A stretch of 64,000 nt of DNA from Neurospora crassa OR74A (lineage: Eukaryota; Ascomycota; Sordariomycetes; Sordariales; Sordariaceae): positions 4,526,001 through 4,590,000 of the forward strand of contig NC_026505.1 of assembly GCF_000182925.2 (NCBI RefSeq). The letters run 5' to 3'. Under the pieces are notes generated by a model. The model was not told where the DNA came from and made no database searches. It was given only the letters and a program-made list of their open reading frames with translations. Positions 20,571-31,662 of this stretch are shown piece after piece; position 1 is the stretch's first letter, and each line of letters starts with the position of its first letter. The translations under genes and the position numbers were made by a program.

Positions 20571-21231
20571 GAAGGGGGAACGAAATTTGTCGCGCCATTT
20601 TGAGTTGAAATCTTGCCTGTTCCACGGGCGGGTCTGCACTTACTGCCACTTCTCACCGCCCATAACGTTGCTGCTGCCCTGCAGCGTGCACCTTTGCCAG
20701 AAAGTGACCAGTCATGTTCCATGGAATCCCGACAGCATCTGGCAGGGTGGGGCTTTCCGAGCTTCCATCCAGCGGCCATGTTCTCGGGGAACGGGCAGGC
20801 AGGCAGGGCAGGGAGAGAGGCCCGTGACAGTGGATGGTGGACCCGCCACTGCGCGGGCCATTTCGCCCTCGGTCGCTGCCACTGGCCACTTTTTTGGCAA
20901 GCAGTCGTCCCGTCGGTCGCAGGCGGCGGGCGCCCACTGTTCGCCTCGGGGCCATTGCGGTCCATACCTGCTGCCCGTAGGTCAAGATTTGTTCTTCCTT
21001 TTTCACGATTTCCGAATTCCATCCACTCCATCGATCTGATCCAACGCCCCAAGCAAAACCAAAACTCGTCATTCCACCTCACCCACCAGCCAATCCTACC
21101 ATTCAACCACCATCTATTATCCCAAAACCCATATTCCCGTCCACGTCCGGATCGACCTGCTCGCCTCTGCAATCCAGGAAACGCCTGCACCTGCATTCGC
21201 CTGTCCCCGTCCTCGATACCCTGTTAGACCT

Positions 21232-21265
21232 CACCACCACCACCACCACCACCACCACCACCACC
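21232..21265. repeat. (CAC)n microsatellite
   Basis: About 11 CAC units in the presumed leader of the eIF4E2 gene, about 425 bp before its ATG. Confidence 0.88.
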
Positions 21266-21689
21266 AGATACTACTGAGACAGTGACGAGACGGATTGACT
21301 ACCTTAGTAATCGTCGTCACTGCAAAATATTGCCCGCCGCCCTCACGGTCGAAAGGTCTCACTCCATCACGAATCCCCGTCTATCACCGCTACGGCCCCC
21401 AGATCCTTACCTGACATCCTTTGCACTACCGTTCTACTATTACCACCAACTCCGTCATCCTTTTTCGTCGTCGCTGCCGCCCCTGTGCCTGCTCCCGCGA
21501 CAACTCGAACGACCAATACACGCCGGCTTTCCGCATAATCACAGGCTAGCTTTTCTTGCAGTACTGCATCTGAAGAATTGCTTGCGCCGCCGCTCACTGT
21601 GTTGCATTAGTCTTCCGGTGACCAATTTCTTCCATTTTCTTTTTCTTTCTTTTCTCTCGTTCGTCGAGTTTTTGGTTTCCGACTTCTCC

Positions 21690-22978
21690 ATGGATACCAA
21701 CCTATGGAGTCGCCGTACCAAGTGAGTGTCAACTCTTTGCCCTTTACCCCAGCACTTCCCCTCTACCTACCCCCCCCCTTCTTCCCCCACCGCGAGGTCG
21801 ATCACACATGGCTATGAACGGCAACCAAGCCAACTTATTCCGAACCGCTGACTGACATACCCTCGTTTGCTCCATAGCTCGAGCAAGCTCTCATTGACAA
21901 CACCTGGATCCGGCGGCCAGGTCGATAATTCGTCTTCACGCACATTTTCCAAGCGATTCGGCGGTGATAGCTCGTCGCACGGAAAGACCAACCCTTTCAA
22001 CTCTATAACTACCCCAGGTGGGCTGGTGTCACCCACGGCCGGCGCTTCGAGCGCTTTTGGCCTTGGGTCTGGCGCCTTCGCCTCGTTCGGTTCGGCCAAG
22101 ACTCCCAAGACTACCGGCAACCCGTTCGAGACCACCCTCATCGGTCATTCCGCGAAGACACCCTCCGCTGAGAAATCTAGCAAGGAGGGCGGCCTGGGCG
22201 GCAAGACCGTTGGGAAGACTGCCTCCAACGCCTCTCTTGCCGATGCCAACAAGAGGGCTCAGGGCGCAGTGTCCAACTCCCCGAGTTCGGGCCTAAATCA
22301 CCAGCTGCGCAACAGCTGGGTCTTCTGGTATCGGCCCCCCATCTCGAAGGCTAACGGCTTCATCGAGTACGAGAAGACTCTGCACCCTATCGCCACCTGC
22401 GAGACGGCTGAGCAGTTCTTCGCTGTCTACCAGCACCTCAAGCGCCCCTCGGGTCTGCCGCTGGTGTCCGACTATCATCTGTTTAAGAAAGGAATTCGGC
22501 CAATATGGGAGGACGAAGAGAACAAGAACGGAGGAAAGTGGATTGTGCGCCTGCGGAAGGGTGTTGCCGATCGCTACTGGGAGGACATTTTGCTGGCTCT
22601 GATCGGTGATCAGTTTGGCGATGCCAGCGACGATGTTTGCGGCATTGTTCTCAGTGTTCGGAATGGCGAGGATATTCTCAGCATCTGGGCTCGGGCTAAT
22701 GGCCAGCGGGTCCTGAAGATTCGGTATGTTTTCACTCACTTGCCCGGATAGCCCCTTTGGAGATCTCGAGCTGACTTTGGCTAAACAGTGAAACGATGCG
22801 CCGGACCCTCTCATTCCCCTCCGAGACCAAGGTGGAATGGAAGAGTCACGACTCGAGCATTCAGCAGCGCACTGCCATTGAGGAGTCGCGTCGCGAGAAG
22901 GCGAACAACCGCGACCATAGCCAGGGCGATAAGCGGACTACCAACAGACAGCAGCAGCAGACGGATAGCCGCCCGTAG
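21690..22978 (+). CDS. Class II eIF4E cap-binding protein (4EHP/eIF4E2 type)
   Basis: Three exons, 21690-21721, 21878-22723 and 22789-22978, give 355 residues; introns of 156 and 65 bp have GTGAGT/CATAG and GTATGT/AACAG ends. The first ~150 residues (MDTNLWSRRTNSSKL...) are Ser/Gly/Thr-rich and disordered. The eIF4E fold starts at about LNHQLRNSWVFWYRPP. Class II marks are EYEKTLHPI, where a Tyr stands where class I eIF4E has the first cap-stacking Trp, and IRPIWEDEENKNGGKWIVR with the second Trp and the Glu that holds m7G. LRKGVADRYWEDILLALIG and ARANGQRVLKIRETMRR complete the fold. In animals 4EHP competes for the cap and represses translation because it binds eIF4G poorly; a related role here is inference. 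The C-terminus is Gln/Arg-rich. Confidence 0.92.
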
Positions 22979-23747
22979 CATCTGAACACCTCGGCGAGGT
23001 TCCACGTGACGCATATTCCGTCAGTTTTCCATCGTGCGGTGATTCGCACCATTTACAATGCTGAAGGCAATAACGTTACAGGACGTGTTTAGCGCGCGTC
23101 GGACATAGAGCGTTTTGAAATCAAGCGCTACCTCCGTACCCCTCATACTTCTTTAAAGTAAGAGATATGTACAGTATCCACAAGAAAAAGCAGCAGCAAG
23201 CATGCGTTCCTGAGTTTTGGGCAACCCTTTTTGGTAGAAGCGGAAAAGAGGTGGTCTTCGGATTGGGAACGGCTGTTTTCCTCTTCCTCTTCCTGCGCCT
23301 TCTTTCACTTGCACTTCATTTACCCGCACGGCGTATCATTTTGATGGGATCATGGCGGGTTTGGAACGGGGTTAAAGGCCGGATGGATGAACGGACGGGA
23401 CGGCTGGATCAAATGGGATGGAATCTTGACGTGGATTAGGCGGAGGGAAATATATAACCTGTGCATGCATGCATATGATGCTTGCTGGCATGGTCCATTG
23501 TTCTTTGAGCATGCGAAACTGTAAGGGGGTGAAGCAGGGGGTATGTCAGATATCTCGTTGAACGCTTGATCCCAAGTATTGGACGTCAGAAAATCTCTTA
23601 TCATGGTGTCTTGACTTTGCGTATGGACATGCCTTTTCATTCGTACGGGCCTCCATTAACACTATCCATTCAAGACCCCCCTGCTCAATCATCAAGTGTC
23701 CTCCTTTCGACCTCTTCCTACCCACTCGCACTCGCATGATTCAATCC
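22979..23747. other. Convergent 3' intergenic region
   Basis: 770 bp between the stop codons of eIF4E2 and the Sad1 gene, expected to hold both 3' untranslated regions. No gene or repeat of note was seen. Confidence 0.6.
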
Positions 23748-25430
23748 TCACGCCTTCCCCTTCCCCTTGCCCGGCGGAGGTTCCCTCCTCCTCTCCCAAA
23801 TCTGCAAATAACTCTCGCTCAAGTACAACAACTCGCTCCGCACCTTGTCCACAAACAAATCCTGCGCCACCACCCACTCATCCGTCGCCTTATCCCGCAA
23901 TTGCACTTTCCACGTCTTTCGCTCCTCCCCGACACTATCCGCCACGTCCTCCTTGTTCCTAACCGCCTCGTGCACCACGTTGGCCACCAAATCATACCAG
24001 ATCGGCTCCCCGTGTTGATGCGAATTCGGATCCGGCTCCACGTAAGGGCTAACATCCAGGTTGCGCGCGTCAAAAGTTACAATCGTAGGGTTCCTTTCTG
24101 AGACAAACTTGTTCTTGCTGAACCTTTTGATGTGGAAGACCAGAAAGGGGGGCAGGGGGTGTTGAAGTCGGTACCGCTTGCGCTGCGCGTTGAGTTCTTG
24201 GGCGGTTACGCCGTTGTACTTTGCTAGGATCGTGGTTAGGGGCACTTGGGGGATGATGTTGCGTTCTTGTTCGTCTTGGAACAGGGGGGCCGGCGGTAAG
24301 TCGAGCGTGAGAAGCAAGAAGCGGGAGACGGACGACTGTACGTCCGCGGCTTCTTCGAAGCGTAGTCGGTCGTGCACTTGGTCGGCGCGCGCGGTGATGG
24401 CTTGCGATTCGACCTTGAGTTTCCCTTGGAAGATGTGCTGGATGACAGAGGAGTGGGGTTTGGTTTTGGAGCCGCCGAGCCCCAGATGGAGGTGGTTAAG
24501 GAACCAGGAGAGGAACTCGACCGGGTCGGATTGTTGCGTTAGGGTGAATTTCTTGTTGGAGCGGAGGGAGATTTCCTGCAGCAGTTCGTGGGGCGAGACG
24601 TGTGATTTGAAGGCGCGCGGGTTCCAGATTTTGCGGAAGAGGATGGAAGTACGCTTAACTAGTTCGGGCGCATTGGAGAAGTCTTCGAGGAGAAAAAAGT
24701 TGCGGAGGGGGGAGACGTGTGATAATGCCTGTACGATCACGTTCAGGTAGTCGTTATCTTTTATGTTGTTCATACCCACGAACCCCGGCACGTATTCTTT
24801 GCCTAGAAGCGTGCGCGACACGTGCGGCTTGCGGTCCAGGTCGAGAACCTCCTGGCGCGTGTAGCGCGGGTCCGAGACGTATTTGATGTCGTCGAGAGAC
24901 TTGGACTTGACTTCGTAGCCCTCCGGCAGCACGTAGACCTTTTGGGTGCTCATGTTAATGTACACGTGGTGGCCTTCGTCGAGCGCGTGGAAGTAGGCGT
25001 GCGACTTGGGACCCCGACCCTGGAAGTACTTGCCGCATACGAGGCAGGCGTAAACGTTGATGTTTGAGAGACTGATGGAACATAGCTTCTCGAAGTCGAA
25101 GTCGAGAACATTACGGTCGATTGTGTCGAGGTAGAGATCGTCGTAGCCTTCTGTTGGGGCGGCTTGTCGGATTGGCGCCTTCACCTCAACCTCCTCGCCA
25201 GCCTCCAGGTCGTCATCCTCCTCGTCCTTTACTTCGTTGCTGTTGTTTTCGCCATTGGTCTGTTCCGCCTTCTCCTCGTTTGACCCTTCCCGTGTTTCGG
25301 CACCATTCGCGATTGCGCTTGCTGGAGTGAGACTTTTGTCGTAATCATCGATCCTTGACTTCTTTGAAGACGGCGAGAGGCCCTCCACGGCGTCGAAGGC
25401 CTCTTCCGCTGGGCGTTTGAGGTTCGACAT
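23748..25430 (-). CDS. SAD1: Tri-snRNP protein Sad1/USP39 (inactive ubiquitin-specific protease fold)
   Basis: Single-exon gene of 560 residues starting MSNLKRPAEEAFDAVEGLSP. Domain order is a charged disordered N-terminus (1-95), a zinc-finger UBP domain (about 110-185) with YACLVCGKYFQGRG and SHAYFHALDEGHHVYIN supplying the zinc ligands, and a USP fold (about 215-550). Where active USPs have the catalytic Cys in a GNTC-type box, this protein reads PGFVGMNNIKDNDYLNVIVQ, so the Cys is Asp, as in all known Sad1/USP39 proteins. Sad1/USP39 acts in the nucleus, keeps the U4/U6.U5 tri-snRNP intact and is needed for pre-mRNA splicing. Length agrees with the family (about 450-565). The C-terminus ends in a basic PPPGKGKGKA tail. 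Confidence 0.95.
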   Translation of the reverse strand: MSNLKRPAEEAFDAVEGLSPSSKKSRIDDYDKSLTPASAIANGAETREGSNEEKAEQTNGENNSNEVKDEEDDDLEAGEEVEVKAPIRQAAPTEGYDDLYLDTIDRNVLDFDFEKLCSISLSNINVYACLVCGKYFQGRGPKSHAYFHALDEGHHVYINMSTQKVYVLPEGYEVKSKSLDDIKYVSDPRYTRQEVLDLDRKPHVSRTLLGKEYVPGFVGMNNIKDNDYLNVIVQALSHVSPLRNFFLLEDFSNAPELVKRTSILFRKIWNPRAFKSHVSPHELLQEISLRSNKKFTLTQQSDPVEFLSWFLNHLHLGLGGSKTKPHSSVIQHIFQGKLKVESQAITARADQVHDRLRFEEAADVQSSVSRFLLLTLDLPPAPLFQDEQERNIIPQVPLTTILAKYNGVTAQELNAQRKRYRLQHPLPPFLVFHIKRFSKNKFVSERNPTIVTFDARNLDVSPYVEPDPNSHQHGEPIWYDLVANVVHEAVRNKEDVADSVGEERKTWKVQLRDKATDEWVVAQDLFVDKVRSELLYLSESYLQIWERRREPPPGKGKGKA

Positions 25431-26041
25431 GGTAAATGGTTGATGATCGTTAAGTTGAGGGTGACTACCGCTCGTAGCTGAATGTATTTCGTCTCGTCGT
25501 GCTGCCGTCGGAGGTGGGGAGTGGGCCTAATAGTACTGTTGATGTTTCAAGTGTGGTGTACAGCCAGAATTTTGGGAAAGTTTCGAGATCAAGTTGATCA
25601 ATGGCACGACACCGTCAACACGAAGCGAAGCGCATCCCGGCTGGGCTGCTACGCAGTGCACTAGCGAATGGATGTGAATGACGCTGGAACCGCCCCACCA
25701 CAGCTCCAGTTGCCTGCCGGGTGAGACCGTGCTCCGGCAACCAACCGGCAGCTGCAGACCACCTCCGCCGTCACAACCGCACTTTCCCCAACTTCAACCT
25801 ATTCCATCTCCAGTCCGTGTCACTCTTCCAAGCACATATTCCGGCCATACACTGCACCAGAACCATTATTAAGGAGAATGGTTTTCATGAGTTCAACATT
25901 CTTCGAAATGCCCAGACAGGTTCTCATACCGAATCAGATACGGATTGTATAGTAGCCTTTGGTATGTGCCAAAAGGGCCGACGTCTATCCTTTTCCTTTC
26001 TATTCCAGCTGGGCCAGCCAATTTCACATCACAAGGCAGTC
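25431..26041. promoter_or_regulatory. Upstream region of Sad1 and 3' flank of the lipase gene
   Basis: 610 bp between the Sad1 ATG and the stop codon of the neighbouring minus-strand gene. It should hold the Sad1 promoter to its left and the 3' untranslated region of the lipase gene to its right. No motif recognised. Confidence 0.5.
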
Positions 26042-27928
26042 CTAAGCCGTTATGCGGTCGTCCACAGCCGCGCGAGTATCCCTGGTGATGCCCTCACTAG
26101 GGAAGGTTGCTGCCGACGCAGGCTCCGCAACATCATCATGGCTCATTCCTGGCTCCATCTGTCCTTCCATTTCCTCCTCATCACGTTCGGCCTCTTCTGC
26201 CTCCTGGGCCGTGGCCTCACCGGACTGTAATCCAGCCTCACTAGGACCAGATTCTGCGCCCATGCCGATGATGTCAATCCACCTCCATGCCTCGATCGAC
26301 CAAAGGGATTCGTTCTCCCCGTTCTCTTCATTTTTGGTGTCTCCCTCCTTCTCTTTGGCAGGCTTCTTCTCAAGTATGGCCTTATCTTCGTGTATACCTC
26401 CATCGACGCCCTTCTTCTCCTTCTTGAGGTCAATGTTTTCCTCTGTTCCGCCTTCCACTAGGTCACCATACCAGGTTCTCGCAGCGCTGACCCCATTCTC
26501 TCTCAGGAACTGCAGGATCGCGCGGGTGTTTAACCGGAGAATGCGCTCCGGCTGCTCTCCTTTGAAGATTTTCTTCACTGCCCACGGAAACAGCACACCA
26601 AAGTCGCTCTGATTGAGATGGGCACTGTTTTGGACATAGAAAACGCCAGGCTCGCTCAGCTTTGTCACTGATCCCTTCGTGGATTCCTTTCCACTTAATC
26701 TCTCGAACGCCGCCTGCGAAACGACCTTGGCCGAAGGATCCGGCGACACAATTCGTGCTGTGCTGTGCATGTTCTCCTTCCACTTGTAAAACGCCTCCGA
26801 CTCAATGGCCAGGATGCCGTTGCCACCGACAGGAGAGGCAGCGGTAGGGGAATAAGCGGGAAGCGGCAAGTTGAAGAGAGGGGCAGAGGCGGCCGAGAGG
26901 ATAGGGAAACACCACATGTCGAGAAGGAACGTTGGTGTGTTTTCGGTGATCTGACGACGGATGGCGGAGTTTTCCACTGGCCTGAACAGAGGATTATCCC
27001 ACTTGGTGATGTCCGGATGATCTGCATAGTATGTGCTCTTGAGCACCTGAACTATGGTAGCAGAGCCGAAAGAGTGTCCCCCAAAGACCATCTTGCCAGG
27101 CTCATGCACATCAAGTTGTCCAGTAAACTGATACAGAGCCGACAACGGGGTGGGACTCGGGGTGCTGAGGTTGGCCTTGATGAGGTCGTTGTTGCCAAGG
27201 TCAATATGGTGGATCGCCTCCATGAGAAGTCCTATTTCCCATGCGCGAATCCGGATTTGTGTCTCGCGCTTGGCCCAAACCTCCGGGGTATGGCTGTGCT
27301 CGATGCGAAGACAGCGTACGATATGCGACGACTTGGGGTCACTGGGATCGCGGATTATGGATATGGCTGCGCTGGCATCCCGATGTTCGGGGCAGAACAC
27401 CACCATGCCATGAGACGCTAGGGATCCGGCAATATGGCTATAAGCATTCCGACTACCGCCGAGTCCGTGAGAGAAGAGAATCGTGGGCCATCGAGATTGC
27501 GGATTACCGGCTGACTGAGGAGACAACAGCGTAGCATTTGCGTGAACCGGGATTTTGATGTAATGAAGATGCCTTGGCAAGAATCTGGATACGAAGTCAG
27601 CTAAATCTGATTATTAGTGACACGAGTAATGGGATACTGACGATAGAACGGATGCAACTCGGGAACTCAGGCCAAGAAACTGGCTATAAGCCCAAACAGC
27701 GAGACGCTGAGGAGGCGGGAGCCAGGTTATGCTCTCCTTGTTTGTGTCAGGAGTAGCGGGATAGTATATCCTGAACTGAATGGTGTGGATGTGATCAGCT
27801 TCGTTTGGCATTGCGCTCACCGAGCCAATCTTCGATATTGGGATTTCGACATCTACAGTGCCCACTTTGTAGGGTCCCGTATACTCTGGAAAGGCCGGGA
27901 CAATGCTCGACAGGAAAGAGAAGACCAT
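26042..27928 (-). CDS. PAF-acetylhydrolase-like phospholipase A2 (alpha/beta hydrolase)
   Basis: Two exons, 27928-27642 and 27584-26042, give about 609 residues starting MVFSFLSSIVPAFPEYTGPY. The intron of 57 bp uses GTCAGT and TCCAG, with CTGAC as branch site; this is the only join I found that keeps frame. The alpha/beta-hydrolase core has PTILFSHGLGGSRNAYSHIA for the oxyanion region, the nucleophile elbow GGHSFGSAT (Ser about 267), FLLDMWCFP for a probable catalytic Asp, and QNSAHLNQSDF for the His. These fit the plasma/type II PAF-acetylhydrolase family, which removes short or oxidised acyl chains from phospholipids. A Lys/Glu-rich insert (about 470-520) and an acidic C-terminal tail (about 540-600) are unusual additions. 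The hydrophobic start could be a weak signal or anchor. The true substrate is unknown. Confidence 0.83.
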
Positions 27929-28736
27929 CTTTGCTGCAGAGTGGCTAGCGGGTCAGTCGCAACAAAGCGACAAAGGGACGTTGTATCAAAAGGATTGTTT
28001 TCTCGTCAAATATCTAATAATGCCGTCAACAGCGTAGTTTCTGGGTGTTGGCGGCAGTGGTTTTGATATCGTACAGACAACGCCGACTGACTGTGGTCCA
28101 GGGGTAAGAATTTAGGAAATATTGATGTTGAGATGCTCAGGACAGGACAGGAGGATGTTGAGCATAAACCCAGTGAATTTCCAGGGATATCGGTGAAAAG
28201 AGATTCCGGAGGTCTCAGATTAGAAAAAGAGCCTCGGCCTAATTTATGGCAAGAACAGGAACAGCTTTTGTCGATGGAGCCTCGGTCGTTGTTCCCATTC
28301 TGGATGCCCAGATTCATCTGTCATCCAAACATTTTGGGAAAGCGGGTACGTACACTTCATCGTCAAGTCTTGGCATCCACCGCGTCAACCAAGGAAATGC
28401 TTTTACCTGACTATTTCCAAACGGTTTTGTTCACGTCGTGCGGCGTTCTTCGTAAGTACTCTCATTTCCTTTCCATTGAAGGCGCAGTGATCTGATTTGA
28501 ATGGGCAGGGAAGGAACCTGCTCAGGAACAGGCAGGGCGGTAGAGTGGCTGTGTCCATTTTTGGAAGGAACACAACCGATTCGATGCAAGATTGCTGAAA
28601 AGAAGTGGGAGTTTTGAGGGTTAGGGTACAATAAGTAATATACATACGTCTGGCGGCCGTCTCCCGTCCCATCAGCCAAGATCACAAACAAACAACAACT
28701 TCGTCTCAACATCGTATCTCATCACAAGCACTTGCT
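27929..28736. other. Intergenic between lipase promoter and Zn2Cys6 gene 3' end
   Basis: Both neighbours are on the minus strand. The 0.8 kb should hold the 3' untranslated region of the regulator and the promoter of the lipase gene. No further gene is recognised; a 120-codon plus-strand open frame at 28133-28495 lacks protein-like features. Confidence 0.55.
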
Positions 28737-28997
28737 TTACCATCCGAATGGGCCGCCTGTACCACAAGATGTGGCTCCGGCAAGCGCCCAACTCATTAAT
28801 TCGGGCATATTCCCAAAGTCGCCAATGTGTTGAACATCCAGCAGCTGCAGTGCAGGCGTCAAATTATCAGCAAAGCGACCAAGACGACCGTGAAGGATGG
28901 AACACTCACCGACATATCCCAGTCATCCATTATCCACACCGGCGTTTCTGTTTCATATGTGGTTGATACCCCGTCTGTTTCAATTTGCCGTTGTTTA

Positions 28998-29087
<90 letters not shown>

Positions 29088-31662
29088 CGTTGTGATTCCA
29101 TCCCCTCTTCTGCCTCTCCCTGTCCCCATCCAAATCCGTGCTTTTGCCCAGAATCGGTTTCTCCACCGCTCGCCATCCTTATCCTTGTCTCTCTCTCCAA
29201 CATCTCCTCCAGAAGCGGCACACACTTATCCACAACCTCATCAGCCGCCTTGACCAGTACCTGCGCAATTGCTTCGTCTCCTTCCAGGCCTTTCATCATG
29301 CCTTCAATCTGCGCCGACACCATACTAGCAAACAGGTGTCCCTTCACGTTGGTCTCGCCCACCTTGATGCTGCGCATGGTCCAGTCCTTGGCCTCGGTCA
29401 CCATAGCGAGCAGGTCCGGTCGCAGCAGTGATCGATTTACTGGAGCAAGACTTGTTTCGGCTTCTTCTCTGAGCTGGGCGCGCAGCTCGCCGAGGAGGAG
29501 CATGCTTACCTGAATCCCTGCGTTCCGGCAGAAGCCGGCACCGTGGGAAGCCAGGCGGCAAATGTCTTGGTTGGCAGCTCCTTCGGGGTTGGTATCCTGC
29601 TTAGTGGCATCTGACGAGGAAGGGGAGGTTGGCCAAGGGTTGATGGCACGCCAGATCTTGAAACAGGACTCCACGACGACCTTTCGCGAGAAGGCGTAGG
29701 CAGCTTCGTGGAGGGCGGCGCTGTAGAAGGGAATGTGAAGGGCGGAGAGTTCACGGTTGATGACGAGATCGATGAACTTAGACGGGAAGAGCAGAGCGGA
29801 TGACGATGACCCCGGCCAGCAAACCTCGTTCAAGTTGCGAGAAAGCACTTGAAAGGTTCGAGTGAGAGTTCGATACGCTGCTCTCAGATCCGCATCGAGT
29901 CTCAATGATTCATGATATGCAGATGCCATATCACCCTGGCGACAAGTCGATCCGAGGTCGTTCAGAAATCTGGCGATCGCAAGCCTGATGGGAAGAATCT
30001 TCCGCATGGCGATTGCAACGGACGTTTGCGTAAACTCAGTTTCCTGTTGCGCAACTGCGGGTGAATGGTCGCTTCCATCGTCTGCACGAGTTTCCACAAG
30101 CTGCTCATCGTGGAAGTTACCCGGCGGCTCTGTGTCATAGTCATCGAGCGATATCTGCGGCGGTGCTCCGGCATTCATACTACATGAGACTGTTAGCTCG
30201 AGCACGGTATTCCACAGCCGCCGGTGCATTTCGGCGGCGAAGATTGTCCCTCTAAGGAGGTGCGCCGGGTCTCTGTGCAATCCCATGTACACCGCCGTCC
30301 TCAGTAAGGAACCCGCCGAGATCCAGGTCAAATTTCCACCCAGACCGGCCGTTTCACGTGCTAGCAATAGCAAGATATCGGTTTGTAGGGACTTGATGTT
30401 CAATCGGGACTTGAACTCTGGTTCCGAGGTGAATGTGAGCGCCTCATACACCCAGCGGATGGCAGAGGGGCGGAGAGAAAACTCTTGGTCGTAAACGGTA
30501 GCGCCAATGGCAAGCACAAGCTTGACTTGGACCAGGAAGGCCATGTCGACATGCTGCAGCTGTTGATTCGGATGTGGTTGCGCCGACACTGATTGCCAGA
30601 GCGCCTCATAGTCTCTTTTGAAGGTGGGGATGTGCAGGACCCTGTACAAGGACTCAAAAGTCCTGAGATAACAGTCGACAAGTTGGTCGGCAATTTCCCT
30701 TGGGGGCAGGTTACGAGTTGGTATGGTCGGCCATGGCGGAGTCCTTTGACCCTTGATGGCTCTAGCCAAGGCTTTGCACTTTTCCACGCCGGCCACGGAC
30801 TTATTTGCGGTGCCGTTGCGGACCAGGGGCTCGAACATTTTGAAAGTGTCCAACAGCTGTGTTGTTGCATATGGTCAACAAGGGCTTACAGTGCTAGGAG
30901 GGACAAAAGGATGTCTATTGAGGTTTGTACGCACCAAGATGACTCCATTGAACCAATGACTTTGGCCGAACAGACGGCTTTTGTGGAAAACATTGACAGT
31001 TCGGGAGGTGCTGGCCGTTTGAGTAACGAAGGTTCCTGCGAGAGAGGACTCGTGTGTAGCTGTTGGATTGGAAGAAGATTCTAGGTTTGAGGACCGTGAA
31101 AGTGCTTCTTTAGACAACTGTTCCTCAAGCTCCCGAATTCTCCTTCTCAGGACATCGGGATCCGAGCTAGAGACTGAGGTCGTGAACTGATTTGTTGCGA
31201 CAGGCGAGTGAGCTGAGCTAGGGTAGCTAACGCAGGATGAAGCTTTTGAGGAGTGGCCCGAGACAACAGTAAAAGTTTCGCTTGTTGACGGGGTAGAAAA
31301 CGGCAGTGCTGTGATGAGAGGATCCGGAACTGGGGCCGACCGGACAACTGGACCCGTTCGAACAAGGCTCGGGGCTTGGTCTTTGGGGGTATCACAAGCA
31401 AGCGGACGTGGTCTATGCGGCGGTAAGGGTTGAGGAGGCTGGCGGACCTGATACACACAGCCGTGGATGTTCTTGGAGCGAATACAGTTGCTGCAGGGTG
31501 TCTCCCGATTGCACCGGATTTTACGCCTCCGGCAAAGAGCACACGACCTGGATCAGTTAGTCTCGTCGCGTGTCGCATGTTCGTTCAACGATGAGTGGGG
31601 ATACCGCGGAGCACTTACACTTGTGGCCGTAGCCTCGGGGTCCGACGTTCGGGCTCCGCCAT
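28737..31662 (-). CDS. Zn2Cys6 fungal transcription factor with 29-glutamine tract
   Basis: Four exons, 31662-31619, 31547-30935, 30856-28910 and 28844-28737, give about 903 residues. The N-terminus is MAEPERRTPRLRPQV, then the binuclear zinc cluster with Cys at 17, 20, 27, 33, 36 and 45, spacing C-x2-C-x6-C-x5-C-x2-C-x8-C. A short coiled coil DVLRRRIRELEEQL (about 115-130) may dimerise it. SRLFGQSHWFNGVILLLDTF (about 205-223) bridges exons 2 and 3 and opens the fungal-specific regulatory domain, with LVDCYLRTFESLYRVLHIP and RRLWNTVLELTVSCSMNAG further on. A pure CAA run encodes 29 Gln at about 810-838, and WIMDDWDMSLLDVQHIGDF closes the protein across the last intron. It binds DNA in the nucleus; target genes are unknown. 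It is divergent from the MCH-type carrier, a likely target by position only. Confidence 0.85.
29000..29086. repeat. (TTG)29 / (CAA)29 coding microsatellite
   Basis: Twenty-nine perfect TTG units on the plus strand, read as 29 CAA glutamine codons in the Zn2Cys6 regulator. It is flanked by degraded units (TCG, TTG on one side; ATG on the other). Purity without CAG codons suggests recent slippage expansion and length variation between strains. Confidence 0.95.

Larger units (their letters stand above)
18812..21689. promoter_or_regulatory. 2.9 kb divergent intergenic region between MET12 and eIF4E2
   Basis: Both neighbours start at the edges of this interval. It holds an A19 tract (19264-19282), a (GAA)n run (20547-20570) and a (CAC)n run (21232-21265). 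The last ~650 bp before the eIF4E2 ATG are C/T-rich and look like a leader. Open frames of up to ~230 codons around 20.4-21.2 kb overlap on both strands and have simple-sequence composition, so I do not call them genes. Confidence 0.5.

Noticed and set aside
20341-21227. Overlapping open frames of about 200-230 codons on both strands between MET12 and eIF4E2
   Set aside because: Several frames are open at once, start with or contain simple sequence, and none has recognisable domain features; fits leader/promoter DNA.
28827-29513. Plus-strand open frames with poly-Cys or poly-Val across the TTG repeat
   Set aside because: They are frame shadows of the CAA-encoded glutamine tract of the Zn2Cys6 gene on the other strand.
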